A stretch of DNA of 64,000 nt from an uncultured bacterium. GTDB taxonomy: Bacteria > Pseudomonadota > Gammaproteobacteria > Burkholderiales > Burkholderiaceae_E. The stretch spans positions 1 through 64,000 of the forward strand of contig CAIVPX010000052.1 in assembly GCA_903907905.1 (NCBI GenBank). Reading direction: 5' to 3'. The notes beneath the pieces are model-generated. The model saw only the letters and a program-made list of their open reading frames with translations. It searched no databases and was not told where the DNA came from. Positions 45,860 through 55,644 of the stretch are shown one piece after another. The translations under genes and the position numbers were made by a program. How positions within the stretch are numbered: position 1 is the first letter of the stretch; every line of letters starts with the position of its first letter.

Positions 45860-46657
45860 CTAAGCGAGGGCCGGCAGCAAGCCGGCAAGTCGCGGCAATA
45901 CGCGCGCTGCGTTGTCTGCAGTTTGGGTAATCGCCTCAGCAGGCGTCACCCCGCGCAACTGCGCAAAGACGCCGGCGATGCGGGCAAGCTCGGCCGGTTC
46001 GTTGCGTCGAGGGTGCAGCCAGGCCGGCGAAATGTCGGGTGAATCCGTCTCGAGCACATGAGCCTCGTCAGGCAACTCCCGCACCAGTGAGCGAATTCGA
46101 AGCGAGCGCTCGAAGGTCATGGCGCCGCCGAACCCCAGCGAAAATCCCAGATCAAGAAAGGCCCTAGCCTGCTGCAGGCTACCGTTGAAGGCGTGCGCAA
46201 TGCCCCCGCCTGGGCGGTGTCGACGCAGGTGCTTGAGCACCATGTCCTGCGAGCGACGCACATGCAGGATCACGGGCAGACCCAGCTCGCGCGCCATCGC
46301 AAGCTGCGCGTCCAGGAAGCGTTCCTGACGTTGCCGATCGAGCCCTTCGACAAAAAAATCCAGCCCGATTTCGCCAACCGCGAGTAACAGGGGATCGCCG
46401 CGCGAGGCATCCAACGCCTGTTTCAGGCAGCCCAGATCGTCGTCCCGCGCGCGATCGACGTACATGGGATGGATGCCCAGCGCATAGCCAACCCCAGGAT
46501 GAGCATGCGCCAGCCCACGAACCGCATCGAAGTTGCCCCGCTCCACCGCGGGCACCACCGCGGCTACAACGCCCGCGCTGCGCATCGCGGCGATCACCCG
46601 ATCCCGATCGCCATCAAATTCGGCCGCATCCAGGTGGCAGTGCGTATCGACCAGCAT
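45860..46657 (-). CDS. tatD: TatD-family metal-dependent hydrolase
   Basis: This 265-residue TIM-barrel protein has the family metal ligands: HCH in VDTHCHLDAAEFDGDRDR, Glu in AVGEIGLDFF, His in VILHVRRSQD and GIAHAFNGS, and Asp in VLETDSPDI. The C-terminus NEPAELARIAGVFAQLRGV is also typical. TatD enzymes are 3'-5' exonucleases or D-aminoacyl deacylases of uncertain physiology. It starts 14 bases after lolD, making lolC-lolD-tatD-comEC one minus-strand string. Confidence 0.9.
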   Translation of the reverse strand: MLVDTHCHLDAAEFDGDRDRVIAAMRSAGVVAAVVPAVERGNFDAVRGLAHAHPGVGYALGIHPMYVDRARDDDLGCLKQALDASRGDPLLLAVGEIGLDFFVEGLDRQRQERFLDAQLAMARELGLPVILHVRRSQDMVLKHLRRHRPGGGIAHAFNGSLQQARAFLDLGFSLGFGGAMTFERSLRIRSLVRELPDEAHVLETDSPDISPAWLHPRRNEPAELARIAGVFAQLRGVTPAEAITQTADNAARVLPRLAGLLPALA

Positions 46658-46671
46658 GCTAGTGCCCAGCC

Positions 46672-47412
46672 TCAGTCACACCGCTCGACCAAGCGCCCCT
46701 CGGTCATGGTCAGCCTGCGGTCTGCGCGCGACGCGAGCTCATGGTCATGAGTAACGATCACGAAGGCGGTCCCCAGCTCAAGCCGCAGTTGCTCGATCAG
46801 TTCGAACACCTGGCGGGCGGTGCCCCGATCGAGGTTGCCAGTGGGCTCGTCGGCCAGCACGCAGGCGGGCGCGGTGACCAAGGCCCGCGCAAGCGCCACC
46901 CGCTGCCGCTCGCCCCCTGAGAGCTGTCCGGGCAAATGTTCCGCGCGCTGCGCCAAGCCCACACGAGTGAGTAAGGCCAGGGCCTGCGCCCGCGCATCGG
47001 CGGTGGGAATGCGGCGAATGCGCAATGGCATCGCGACGTTGTCCAGGGCCGAGAACTCGGGTAGCAAGTGATGGAACTGGTAGACAAACCCGAGAAGCGC
47101 ATTGCGCCGTCGACCCAGTTCGGCCACGCCGAGGCCGCCAATATCGGTATCCATCCAGCGCACCAGCCCCTCTGTCGGCTGATCCAGGCCTCCGAGCAGA
47201 TGCAGCAGCGTGCTCTTGCCAGACCCGGAGGCCCCGACGATGGCGAGGTGCTCGCCCGGGTACACCGCAAACTCGACGCCGCTCAGCACCGTCAGCGCAG
47301 CATCGCCGCTCTGAAACACCTTGCGAAGGCCTGAGCAGGACAACACGGTGCGGCCGCTCCCTGCGCTCGGCCGTTCCAAACTGGGCTGAGCCTCACTCAC
47401 GATCGGCCCCAT
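46672..47412 (-). CDS. lolD: Lipoprotein-releasing ABC ATPase LolD
   Basis: This 246-residue ATPase has Walker A GASGSGKST, the ABC signature LSGGERQRVALARAL, Walker B CVLADEPTGNLD and the H-loop VTHDHELA. With its LolC/E partner it energises extraction of lipoproteins from the inner membrane for transfer to LolA. The N-terminus LSCSGLRKVFQSG is typical of LolD. Its ATG overlaps the stop of the upstream permease by one base (TAATG), so it is coupled to lolC. The N-terminal extension of about 20 residues is unusual but harmless. Confidence 0.93.
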   Translation of the reverse strand: MGPIVSEAQPSLERPSAGSGRTVLSCSGLRKVFQSGDAALTVLSGVEFAVYPGEHLAIVGASGSGKSTLLHLLGGLDQPTEGLVRWMDTDIGGLGVAELGRRRNALLGFVYQFHHLLPEFSALDNVAMPLRIRRIPTADARAQALALLTRVGLAQRAEHLPGQLSGGERQRVALARALVTAPACVLADEPTGNLDRGTARQVFELIEQLRLELGTAFVIVTHDHELASRADRRLTMTEGRLVERCD

Positions 47413-48689
47413 TACTCATAGCGCAACGCTTCCGCCGGGCGCACCCGGGCCGCCCGCAGGCTCGGATACAGCGTGGACAGCAGCGCCAGCAGGCAGGACG
47501 TGGCCCCGATTCCCAGGACGTCGGCACTGCGCAGATCGCTGGGCAGGTGATCAATGAAATAGACCCCTTTGGGCAGAACCTGCAGCGCAAAGAGTTGCTC
47601 AACAAACGCGATGACCGGCCCAACATTGAGGGCCAGAAACACACCTAGCGCCAGTCCGGCGAAGGTGCCCAGCAGTCCGACCGAGGCGCCTTGGATCATG
47701 AAAATTCGCATGATGGCGCCCGGTGTGGCGCCCAGCGTTCGCAAGATGGCGATATCGGCCTGCTTGTCGGTCACGGTCATGACCAGCATCGACACAAGGT
47801 TGAACGCCGCCACAGCGATGATCAGCGTCAGGATGATGAACATCATGCGCTTTTCGATCTGAACCGCTGCGAACCAGTTGCGATTCTCAGCAGACCAATC
47901 GCGGATGAACAAGTCAGCGGGCAGGCTGAAGGCCAGCTCACGGGCGATGGCGGGTGCCGCCATCATGTCTGAGGTGATCAGCCGGATACCGCTCACCCCT
48001 TGCACGCGGAACAACCGGGCCGCATCCTCGAGGTGCATGAGCAGCAGATTCCCGTCGTATTCGTAGTGCCCCGACTCGAATATCGCAACCACCGTGAATT
48101 GCCTGAGTCTGGGCAGCAGGCCCGCCGGCGTGGAGGTACCCTGAGGCGCAATCAGCGTGATACGGTCGCCCAAGCCGAGCAACCACTGCGAAGAGAGCTC
48201 ACGACCGATGGCAACACCGAACTCTCCGGGCTTGAGTGCCGTCAGCGATCCCTGCGGAATACGGCCAGCGAATTCGGCCACGCGGGGTTCCAGCGACGGG
48301 TCGACGCCGCGCACCAACACGCCGCGAACACTGGTGTCGCGGGTCAGCATGGCCTGGCCGGCGACGTAGGGGGCGCCCTCAAGCACCCGAGGATTGCGCC
48401 GTGCCAGCTCAAGCGCGGCCTGCCAGTCGAGCATGGGCGAACGGCCCGCCATGACCTCGATGTGCGACAGCACACCCAGCATGCGGTCGCGCACCTCTTT
48501 CTGAAAGCCGTTCATCACCGACAGAACGGTGATGAGCGCCGCCACCCCCAGTGCGATCCCAGCAACCGAGAGTGCAGAGATGAACGAAATAAACCCGTTG
48601 CGACGCCCGGTGCGTCGTCCCGCACGGGTGTAGCGAAGGCCGATCGAGAGTTCGTAAGGGACTTGCATCGGAGCCGTCGAGTTTGCCAT
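47412..48689 (-). CDS. lolC: Lipoprotein-releasing permease LolC/LolE
   Basis: From the ATG at 48689 the protein has 425 residues; an ATG at 48668 would give 418 with the family start MQVPYELSIGLRYTRA. Four transmembrane helices are visible: FISALSVAGIALGVAALITV, MFIILTLIIAVAAFNLVSML, VGLLGTFAGLALGVFLALN and GIGATSCLLALLSTLYPSL. A large periplasmic domain lies between the first two. The single permease gene suggests one LolC/E-type (LolF-like) homodimer rather than separate C and E. The RpfE-like gene starts divergently only 11-32 bases away. Confidence 0.88.
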   Translation of the reverse strand: MANSTAPMQVPYELSIGLRYTRAGRRTGRRNGFISFISALSVAGIALGVAALITVLSVMNGFQKEVRDRMLGVLSHIEVMAGRSPMLDWQAALELARRNPRVLEGAPYVAGQAMLTRDTSVRGVLVRGVDPSLEPRVAEFAGRIPQGSLTALKPGEFGVAIGRELSSQWLLGLGDRITLIAPQGTSTPAGLLPRLRQFTVVAIFESGHYEYDGNLLLMHLEDAARLFRVQGVSGIRLITSDMMAAPAIARELAFSLPADLFIRDWSAENRNWFAAVQIEKRMMFIILTLIIAVAAFNLVSMLVMTVTDKQADIAILRTLGATPGAIMRIFMIQGASVGLLGTFAGLALGVFLALNVGPVIAFVEQLFALQVLPKGVYFIDHLPSDLRSADVLGIGATSCLLALLSTLYPSLRAARVRPAEALRYE

Positions 48690-48700
48690 AGAATCGACTG

Positions 48701-49804
48701 GTGACTCTGACTTTGCTCTGCGCCGGCGCGCTTCAACCTCAAATCGAGCGCGGCATCGCGCCCTCCATGGAGCCGGCTGGCCCATCGCCGCGCGGTAGGT
48801 TCGCTCGCCTGTTGGGCGGTGCTCGCCTCGCGGGCCTGGAACCCCAGGCAGTCCTGCCCTCGGGTTCGGCTCCCCCGCTGCTCGCGCCCGATGAAGCCTG
48901 GTTGCACAGCCGCTTCGGGCTGTCCACGTCCCATTGCCCGGCCGCTTACGCAGCGGTCGGCGGGCAGCCCCTCTGCCCGAGCGATGATTCCGCCGCCTTC
49001 ATCGTGCGCCCCGTCAGCCTGCATGTGGGGCTCGATCACCTAGTGCTGCAGTCTTCGCAGGCGCTCGATTTGACCGACGCTGAATCAAGGGCCTTGTTCG
49101 ACGACGCCGTGGCGTGGCTTGCGCCCGAACCGGTACGTTTGAGCTGGGTCAGTGTGGAATGCTGGCGGCTTGCCGAGCTCGCGCCCGACAAGACACTGTT
49201 TTCCAGCCTGCGTGGCGCGAGCAGCCACCGAGCCTGCGGCCGCAACATCGACGTCTGGCTCCCCCAGGGCGCAGGGGCCCGAGGCTGGCGTAGGCTGGTC
49301 AATGAGGTACAGATGCGCTGGCATACCCATCCGGTCAACGCCGCCCGCCTGGCCCGAGGCGCACCCGTCATCAACGGTCTCTGGCTCGAAGGCCCAGCGC
49401 CCGTGCCGCTTGGGAGTACCTTTAGTGTCGTGGCAAGCGGCGATCCGGTGCTGACCGGTCTGGCTCGAGCAAGCAACGCGCAGTTGGTCGATCCCGCCGA
49501 TACGGCCGGACTTGCCGGCGCGCTTCAATCGGCGCGCAAATCAAGCCAGACCGTGCTGGTCGACGCCGATTTCTGGCGCCCGGCCCACCTGGATGACGGC
49601 CCGCAGGCGCGTACCGATGCCTGGCGCTGCTTCGATGACTGGTTTGACTGGTTCGCCCAAGACCTGCTCATGGGCCACCCGCTGCCGATCGAAGTGGTCC
49701 TCACCGGCAACCAGCGCTGCAAGACCCTCAGACCGTCGCCCTGGGGGCGCCTGATGTTCTGGCGGCGCGCCTCGATGCGGCACCTGCTCACAGATTACCC
49801 ATGA
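48701..49804 (+). CDS. Conserved hypothetical protein, RpfE-like
   Basis: This 367-residue protein begins with GTG and has no signal peptide or transmembrane segment. I recognise no catalytic motif. Segments such as WRRLVNEVQMRWHTHPVNAARLARG, VINGLWLEGPA and DDWFDWFAQDLL are conserved-looking. Proteins of this kind lie directly upstream of recJ in several gammaproteobacteria and betaproteobacteria, where the Xanthomonas one is called RpfE; some databases label it phosphoglycerate-mutase-like. It overlaps recJ (ATG at 49801 inside the last codons), so the two are coupled. A role in nucleotide or DNA metabolism can be suspected only from this association. Confidence 0.7.
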   Translation: MTLTLLCAGALQPQIERGIAPSMEPAGPSPRGRFARLLGGARLAGLEPQAVLPSGSAPPLLAPDEAWLHSRFGLSTSHCPAAYAAVGGQPLCPSDDSAAFIVRPVSLHVGLDHLVLQSSQALDLTDAESRALFDDAVAWLAPEPVRLSWVSVECWRLAELAPDKTLFSSLRGASSHRACGRNIDVWLPQGAGARGWRRLVNEVQMRWHTHPVNAARLARGAPVINGLWLEGPAPVPLGSTFSVVASGDPVLTGLARASNAQLVDPADTAGLAGALQSARKSSQTVLVDADFWRPAHLDDGPQARTDAWRCFDDWFDWFAQDLLMGHPLPIEVVLTGNQRCKTLRPSPWGRLMFWRRASMRHLLTDYP

Positions 49805-51498
49805 TCGAAGCGCGCCAGACGCCCCGGCTTGAAGCAGAATCATTGCAATCTGCAGGGCTGCATCCCGTGCTCGCCAGGGTGTATGCCGCACGAGGAGTGA
49901 CCGCCGCTGAGGCGATAGACCCCAAGCTCGAACACCTGCTGTCCCCCTTCCTGATGAAGGGTATCGAGCGCGCGGCCGCCTTGCTTCACCAGGCCATCGG
50001 CCAGCAACAACGGCTGTGCGTTATCGCCGACTACGACTGCGATGGGGCTACGGCCTGCGCGGTCGCCGTTCGGGGCCTACGCATGATGGGCGCCGTGGTC
50101 GACTATCTCGTGCCCAACCGCCGGGAGCATGGCTACGGGCTGACTGCCCCCATCGTTGATCTCGCGCGCAGGCATCCGAGGCTAGGAACGCCTCACCTGC
50201 TCATCACCGTCGACAACGGCATTGCCAGCCACGATGGCATCGAGGCCGCCCACGCCGCCGGCATGCGCGAGCTGGTCACCGACCATCACTTGCCCGGCGA
50301 CACGCTTCCTGCCGCAGCGTCCATCGTCAACCCCAATCAGCCTGGTTGCGACTTTCCCAGCAAGCATCTGGCTGGGGTGGGGGTCATGTTCTACCTGCTG
50401 ATTGCCTTGCGCGCAGCGTTCAGACGCCAGAGTCCCGACTCGCCCGCCGCACGAGCGCCCGTACAGCATCTGCTGGACCTCGTCGCACTCGGCACCATCG
50501 CCGACCTGGTGAAACTCGACGATAACAATCGACGGTTGGTCGCGGCAGGGCTTCGCCGCATCCGATCCGGGCAGGCCTGCCTCGGCGTGCGGGCCCTTCT
50601 GACGCAGGCGGGTCGTGAGCCGCGTAGGGCGTTGGCGACTGATCTGGGCTTCAGCGTCGGGCCGCGCATCAATGCCGCAGGCAGGCTAGCCGATATCTCA
50701 CTCGGGATTGTCTGCCTGCTTGCCGACGACCCAGCGGAGGCCGACAGCGCCGCCTCGCGCCTGGACGCCATCAACCGGGAGCGCCGCGACATCGAGCAGA
50801 CCATGCGCGAGGAGGCGATCTCCGACCTGGGCGACACCGTGCCCTCAGGCTGCTCGGTCGTCGCCTTTCGAGATACCTGGCATGAGGGCGTGGTGGGACT
50901 CGTCGCCGGGCAACTCAAGACCCGCTTCGGCCGACCGTCCTTTGCCTTTGCGCCAGCCGCCGACCGCATCTGGGCGCGCGGCTCGGGCCGGTCGGTCCCC
51001 GGCATTCACCTTCGCGATGCGCTGGATCTGATCAGCAAGCGGGCACCCGGCCTGATCGAGCGCTTCGGCGGTCACGCAATGGCCGCGGGCCTGACGCTTC
51101 GGGCCGACGCCATCGCACTGTTTGCGCAAACACTCGAGCAGGTCCTGCTGGAAACCGCTGATGCCGCCTGCTTCAACCCCGCCCTGCTCACCGACGGCGA
51201 CCTCGACCCCGGCGTGGCCGATGATTCGCTGCTTGATGCCCTGGAGGCTCAAGTGTGGGGGCAGGGATTTCCGGAACCGCTGTTCACCTGTGAAGTCGAG
51301 GTGATCGGGCAGCGCATCGTCGGCGAACGGCATCTCAAGCTTGATCTCGCCCACGGCGGGCAGCGCTACGCGGCCATCGCCTTCGGCCGAACCGACCCGC
51401 TGCCAGCTCGTTCTCAAATTGCCTACCGGCTCACGCGCAACGAGTACCGCGGCAGTCGCACGCTGCAACTGGTCGTTGAGGCCGTGACCCCGCTCTGA
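49801..51498 (+). CDS. recJ: Single-stranded-DNA exonuclease RecJ
   Basis: This 565-residue DHH-family 5'-3' exonuclease has ADYDCDGATA (motif I), LITVDNGIASHDG, TDHHLPGD (the DHH motif) and NPNQPGCDFPSKHLAGVGV. The DHHA1 domain has GGHAMAAGLTL near residue 422. The C-terminal OB-like domain follows. RecJ acts in recombination and mismatch repair. The start overlaps the upstream RpfE-like gene by four bases. It ends 46 bases before prfB, which has its own ribosome site. Confidence 0.93.
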   Translation: MIEARQTPRLEAESLQSAGLHPVLARVYAARGVTAAEAIDPKLEHLLSPFLMKGIERAAALLHQAIGQQQRLCVIADYDCDGATACAVAVRGLRMMGAVVDYLVPNRREHGYGLTAPIVDLARRHPRLGTPHLLITVDNGIASHDGIEAAHAAGMRELVTDHHLPGDTLPAAASIVNPNQPGCDFPSKHLAGVGVMFYLLIALRAAFRRQSPDSPAARAPVQHLLDLVALGTIADLVKLDDNNRRLVAAGLRRIRSGQACLGVRALLTQAGREPRRALATDLGFSVGPRINAAGRLADISLGIVCLLADDPAEADSAASRLDAINRERRDIEQTMREEAISDLGDTVPSGCSVVAFRDTWHEGVVGLVAGQLKTRFGRPSFAFAPAADRIWARGSGRSVPGIHLRDALDLISKRAPGLIERFGGHAMAAGLTLRADAIALFAQTLEQVLLETADAACFNPALLTDGDLDPGVADDSLLDALEAQVWGQGFPEPLFTCEVEVIGQRIVGERHLKLDLAHGGQRYAAIAFGRTDPLPARSQIAYRLTRNEYRGSRTLQLVVEAVTPL

Positions 51499-51544
51499 GC
51501 AGTATAATTTCGGGTTTTCTCTCGAATTGAAAGGCGGTACCCCA

Positions 51545-52649
51545 ATGGAAGCCGAGCGCCTCAACCAGCTCGAAGCACTGCTTGCCGATCTCTCCAGGCG
51601 AGTGCATGAACTTCGGGGGTATCTTTGACTTCGATGTCAAACGCTCCCGCCTCGAAGAAATCAACCGCCAGCTCGAGGCACCCGATGTCTGGAATGACGC
51701 CAAGCATGCGCAGGATCTCGGCCGCGAAAAAAAGCAGCTCGATCAGATTGTCGACAAGATCCTGAGCATCGAGTCGGGGCTCAGCGACACCAGCGAGCTC
51801 ACCGCAATCGCCAAATCCGAAGGCGACGATGACACCCTGATTGCAGTCGAGGGCGACGCGGGGCTGCTGCAAAAGTCGGTCGAAGATCTCGAATTCCGCC
51901 GCATGTTTGCCAACCCGGCCGACCCGAGCAACTGCTTTCTCGAAATCCAATCCGGGGCGGGCGGCACCGAGGCCCAGGACTGGGCGCAAATGCTGTTGCG
52001 CCAGTACCTGCGCTACTGCGAACGCAAGGGGCTCAAGGCCGAATTGCTCGAGGAATCGCCGGGTGACGTCGCCGGCATCAAGGGCGCCACCCTCAAGGTC
52101 GAGGGCGAGTACGCCTACGGGTTTCTTCGTACCGAGACGGGCATCCATCGGCTGGTGCGGAAGTCACCCTTCGACTCGAGCGGCGGACGGCATACGTCAT
52201 TCGCATCGGTCTATGTCTACCCCGAGGTCGATGACTCGATCGAGATCGACATCAACCCGGCCGACCTGCGCATTGATGTCTTTCGCGCTTCCGGCGCGGG
52301 CGGTCAGCACGTCAACAAGACCGAGTCGGCCGTTCGGATCACCCACCACCCCACCGGCATCGTCGTGCAGTGCCAGAACGACCGCTCTCAGCATCGCAAT
52401 CGTGACGAGGCCATGAAGATGCTCCGGGCGCGGATGTTCGAGTACGAGATGCGCAAGCGTCGGGCCGAACAGGACAAGGTCGAGGCCTCCAAGACAGATA
52501 TCGGCTGGGGCCATCAGATCCGCTCGTATGTGCTCGACCAGTCCCGGATCAAAGACCTTCGTACCAATGTCGAAATCAGCAACACCCGCTCGGTTCTGGA
52601 TGGCGATCTCGACGAATTCATCAGCGCCAGCCTCAAACAAGGCGTTTGA
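51545..52649 (+). CDS. prfB: Peptide chain release factor 2, with programmed +1 frameshift
   Basis: Translation starts at 51545 and meets an in-frame TGA at 51626-51628 after 27 codons (ends HELRGYL). Skipping the T at 51626 continues in the +1 frame as [11 protein letters not shown] to 52649, giving 367 residues, the normal RF2 size. The site CTT-TGA-C with a Gly-rich upstream SD-like CGGGGG is the autoregulatory frameshift of prfB: low RF2 lets ribosomes shift. The peptide-release motif is GAGGQHVNK (GGQ), and the stop-codon recognition motif is SPF in [11 protein letters not shown]2 terminates at UGA and UAA. The lysS gene follows after 35 bases. Confidence 0.95.
51614..51629 (+). promoter_or_regulatory. 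RF2 programmed frameshift site
   Basis: CGGGGG (51614-51619) precedes TAT-CTT-TGA-C. The stop TGA is at 51626-51628, and the shift occurs at CTT (51623-51625). Spacing and sequence match the prfB autoregulatory element seen across many bacteria. Confidence 0.93.
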
Positions 52650-52684
52650 GGCGAGCCTGTGCGGCGTGATGCGGGAGACCCAAC

Positions 52685-54226
52685 ATGAATCCATCCAATT
52701 CCGACGAACTGCACGCCAAGAGCGAGGCAGCCCCCCAGGACGAGCACAGCATCATCGCTGAGCGTCGCAGCAAGCTCGCGCGTCTTCGCGAGGCCGGACC
52801 TGCCTTTCCGAACGACTTTCGCCCCGCGCATCGCGCGTTCGATCTGGCCCAGCATCATGGCTTCAAGACCCGCGAGCAACTCGAGCACGAGAAGGTCGCG
52901 GTCACACTGGGCGGGCGTATCGTCCTCAAACGCGTGCAGGGCAAGGCCAGCTTCGCCACCATTCAGGATGGCAGTGGCCGCATCCAGCTCTGGCTCAATG
53001 ACGAGGGGGTAGGCGCCGAGCTTCACGAGCGCTTCAAGCACTGGGACCTGGGTGACATCATCGCCTGCGAAGGGGTGCTCTTCAAGACGATGAAGGGCGA
53101 GCTCTCGGTTCGCTGCGCCTCGGTTCGCATGCTTGCCAAGTCGCTGCGTCCCCTGCCCGACAAGTTTCACGGTGTGTCGGATCAGGAACTGCGCTATCGC
53201 CAGCGCTATGTCGACCTGATCGCCAACCACGAAACACGGGACACCTTCATCACGCGCAGTCGAACCATCAGCGCCATCCGCAGCTACATGGTGTCGCACG
53301 GTTTTCTCGAGGTCGAGACGCCGATGTTGCACCCCATCCCCGGCGGAGCCAGCGCCCGCCCATTCGTCACCCATCACAACGCGCTCGACCAGCAGATGTT
53401 TCTTCGAATCGCGCCCGAGTTGTACCTCAAGCGTCTGATCGTCGGAGGCTTCGAGCGCGTCTACGAGATCAACCGAAACTTTCGCAATGAAGGCATCAGC
53501 CCGCGCCACAACCCCGAATTCACGATGATGGAGTTCTACGCGGCCTACACCGACTATCACTGGTTGATGGACTTCACCGAATCCATCCTGCGCGATGCGG
53601 CGCAGGCCGCCACCGGCAGCACCCAATTCAGCTATCAGGGCCGCAGCATCGACCTGGGGCGCCCCTTCGATCGGCTCACCATCACCGGCGCCATCACCCG
53701 CTATGCGCCCCGCTACGCAGCCAGCCCGCTTGACGACGCCGTCTGGCTGCGGGGCGAACTCAAGCGACTGGGCGTCGACACCGAGGCGCCCCCACTGGCC
53801 CGAGCCGGCATCGGCGCCTTGCACCTCGCCCTCTTCGAAGAAGTGGCCGAGTCGCAATTGCATGATCCGACCTTCATCATCGATTACCCCGTTGAGGTAT
53901 CGCCGCTGGCTCGCGTCAGTGACCGGCAGCCCGGCATCACTGAGCGCTTCGAGCTCTTCATTGCCGGGCGCGAACTGGCCAACGGGTTCTCCGAGCTCAA
54001 CGATCCCGAGGATCAGGCCGCACGCTTTCACCAGCAGGTGCAGGCCAAGCAGTCGGGCGACGAAGAAGCCATGTACTACGACGCCGATTACATTCGCGCG
54101 CTCGAGTACGGCATGCCCCCGACGGGCGGCTGCGGCATCGGTATCGACCGACTGGTCATGCTGCTCACCGACAGCGCCAACATCCGCGATGTCGTCCTGT
54201 TCCCCGCTCTCCGACGCGAAGACTGA
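52685..54226 (+). CDS. lysS: Lysyl-tRNA synthetase, class II
   Basis: This 513-residue enzyme has an N-terminal OB-fold ([21 protein letters not shown]) and class II motifs: motif 1 region [16 protein letters not shown], motif 2 [18 protein letters not shown], and motif 3 [13 protein letters not shown]. It charges tRNA-Lys. It sits 35 bases after prfB, in the common recJ-prfB-lysS order of this group. Confidence 0.96.
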   Translation: MNPSNSDELHAKSEAAPQDEHSIIAERRSKLARLREAGPAFPNDFRPAHRAFDLAQHHGFKTREQLEHEKVAVTLGGRIVLKRVQGKASFATIQDGSGRIQLWLNDEGVGAELHERFKHWDLGDIIACEGVLFKTMKGELSVRCASVRMLAKSLRPLPDKFHGVSDQELRYRQRYVDLIANHETRDTFITRSRTISAIRSYMVSHGFLEVETPMLHPIPGGASARPFVTHHNALDQQMFLRIAPELYLKRLIVGGFERVYEINRNFRNEGISPRHNPEFTMMEFYAAYTDYHWLMDFTESILRDAAQAATGSTQFSYQGRSIDLGRPFDRLTITGAITRYAPRYAASPLDDAVWLRGELKRLGVDTEAPPLARAGIGALHLALFEEVAESQLHDPTFIIDYPVEVSPLARVSDRQPGITERFELFIAGRELANGFSELNDPEDQAARFHQQVQAKQSGDEEAMYYDADYIRALEYGMPPTGGCGIGIDRLVMLLTDSANIRDVVLFPALRRED

Positions 54227-54253
54227 GGCACGGCACGGCAAGGGCGTGCGTGC

Positions 54254-55534
54254 ATGAGCGCCGATCGCGCGTCGCCGCCTCGCCTGCGCGCGGCGATCGT
54301 CGCGCTGGGCATCACGCAGATCATCGGCTGGGGCACCACCTTCTATGTTCCGGCGGTGCTTGCCCGCCCGGTCGCCGAGTCGCTCGGCCTCCCGCTGGCC
54401 CTGGTGCTCGGCGCCTATTCCTGGTGTTTGCTCGTTTCGGGCCTGCTGTCACGCCGAATCGGCGCATTGATCGACCGCCGGGGCGCCGCGCCCATCCTCG
54501 CGGCAGCCTCAGTCCTCGCATCACTGGCGCTGGGCCTTCATGCCGCCGCCAGCGGCCCGATCCTGCTCTGGATCGCCTGGACACTCATCGGTCTGGGCAT
54601 GCGCGCCATGCTCTACGACGGCGCCTTCGCGGCGCTCGCAGCCCTGGCAGGTCCCGGGTCGCGTCGCGCCATCTCGTTGCTGACGCTGTTCGGCGGTCTG
54701 GCCTCCACCCTGTTCTGGCCGATCAGTCTCTTCCTACTCGAGTCCTTTGGTTGGCGAGCGACCCTGTTGACCTACGCGCTCCTCAATCTGCTCGTCTGTG
54801 CGCCGCTCCATTGGTGCTTCGCCGGAAGGTCAAGTGCCGCCTCATCCCGTGCAGCGCTCGAGCGAACTCGAGCTGACCCGGCACCCACCCACCGCAGCAC
54901 CGAACCGGGTTCGCCGCCGCCCACCGTTCCCGCGATCAGAGACCCCGCGGCGCACCGCGAGCGCGCAGTCCTGTTGCTGTCGGCCGCACTCGCCCTGCAC
55001 GCCTTCGTCTGGTCCTCGTTGGCCGCTCACCTGCCCGCGCTGCTGACCGGACTGGGTCTGGGTGCCGCGGCGGCGGTGGGCATCGGCGCACTGATGGGAC
55101 CGGCTCAAGTCATCGCCCGGTCGCTGGAGTTGTTCGCGCAACGCTGGCTGTCACCGCTCGCCCTCGCCGTGCCAGTCTTCGGACTGATTCCCCTCGCCTT
55201 CGTGCCACTCGCCATGCCCTTGGAACCGCTGAGCGCAGCCGCGATATTCGTGATCATTTACGGTTGCGGGAACGGCCTGCTCACCATTCTGCGGGGCGCG
55301 CTACCGCTGAGCATCATCGGCCCCCAGGGTTATGGCGAACTCCTGGGGCGAATTGCGGCGCCGACGCTTTACATGTCCGCCCTGTCGCCCGTTCTGTTTG
55401 CCGAGATTCTCGAGCGCTTTGGCGCCCCGGCCGGCGCCACCGTTCTGTGGCTTGCCGGGATGGCGGGGCTGGTCGCTGCGGCGCTGCTGGTGCGGCACAG
55501 TCGGGGCGCCTCACGCGCCAAGCCGAGCGCCTGA
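54254..55534 (+). CDS. MFS transporter
   Basis: This 426-residue protein has about 12 transmembrane segments, such as ITQIIGWGTTFYVPAVLARPVAE at the N-terminus. The loop motif RRIGALIDRRGAAPIL follows helix 2. ITQIIGWGTTFYVPA is common in betaproteobacterial MFS members of unknown substrate. An AAGGG site precedes the ATG, 27 bases after lysS. The central cytoplasmic loop (around residues 196-234) is Pro/Ser/Arg-rich. Confidence 0.82.
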   Translation: MSADRASPPRLRAAIVALGITQIIGWGTTFYVPAVLARPVAESLGLPLALVLGAYSWCLLVSGLLSRRIGALIDRRGAAPILAAASVLASLALGLHAAASGPILLWIAWTLIGLGMRAMLYDGAFAALAALAGPGSRRAISLLTLFGGLASTLFWPISLFLLESFGWRATLLTYALLNLLVCAPLHWCFAGRSSAASSRAALERTRADPAPTHRSTEPGSPPPTVPAIRDPAAHRERAVLLLSAALALHAFVWSSLAAHLPALLTGLGLGAAAAVGIGALMGPAQVIARSLELFAQRWLSPLALAVPVFGLIPLAFVPLAMPLEPLSAAAIFVIIYGCGNGLLTILRGALPLSIIGPQGYGELLGRIAAPTLYMSALSPVLFAEILERFGAPAGATVLWLAGMAGLVAAALLVRHSRGASRAKPSA

Positions 55535-55552
55535 GACTGGGCGGGCGCATCG

Positions 55553-55594
55553 GCGGGTGTCGAGCGGGTGCAGGTGCGGGTGCGGACGCGGGTG
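55553..55594. repeat. Four phased GCGGGTG repeats
   Basis: The heptamer GCGGGTG occurs at 55553, 55564, 55576 and 55588, spaced 11, 12 and 12 bases apart, in the gap between the MFS gene and iscX, which converge. It looks like a small degenerate tandem array with a roughly helical-turn period. Confidence 0.55.
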
Positions 55595-55644
55595 TCGGGG
55601 CCGGTCCGAGGCCGTCGGCGAGTCGGTGCGTCTGCGGACCGGGC

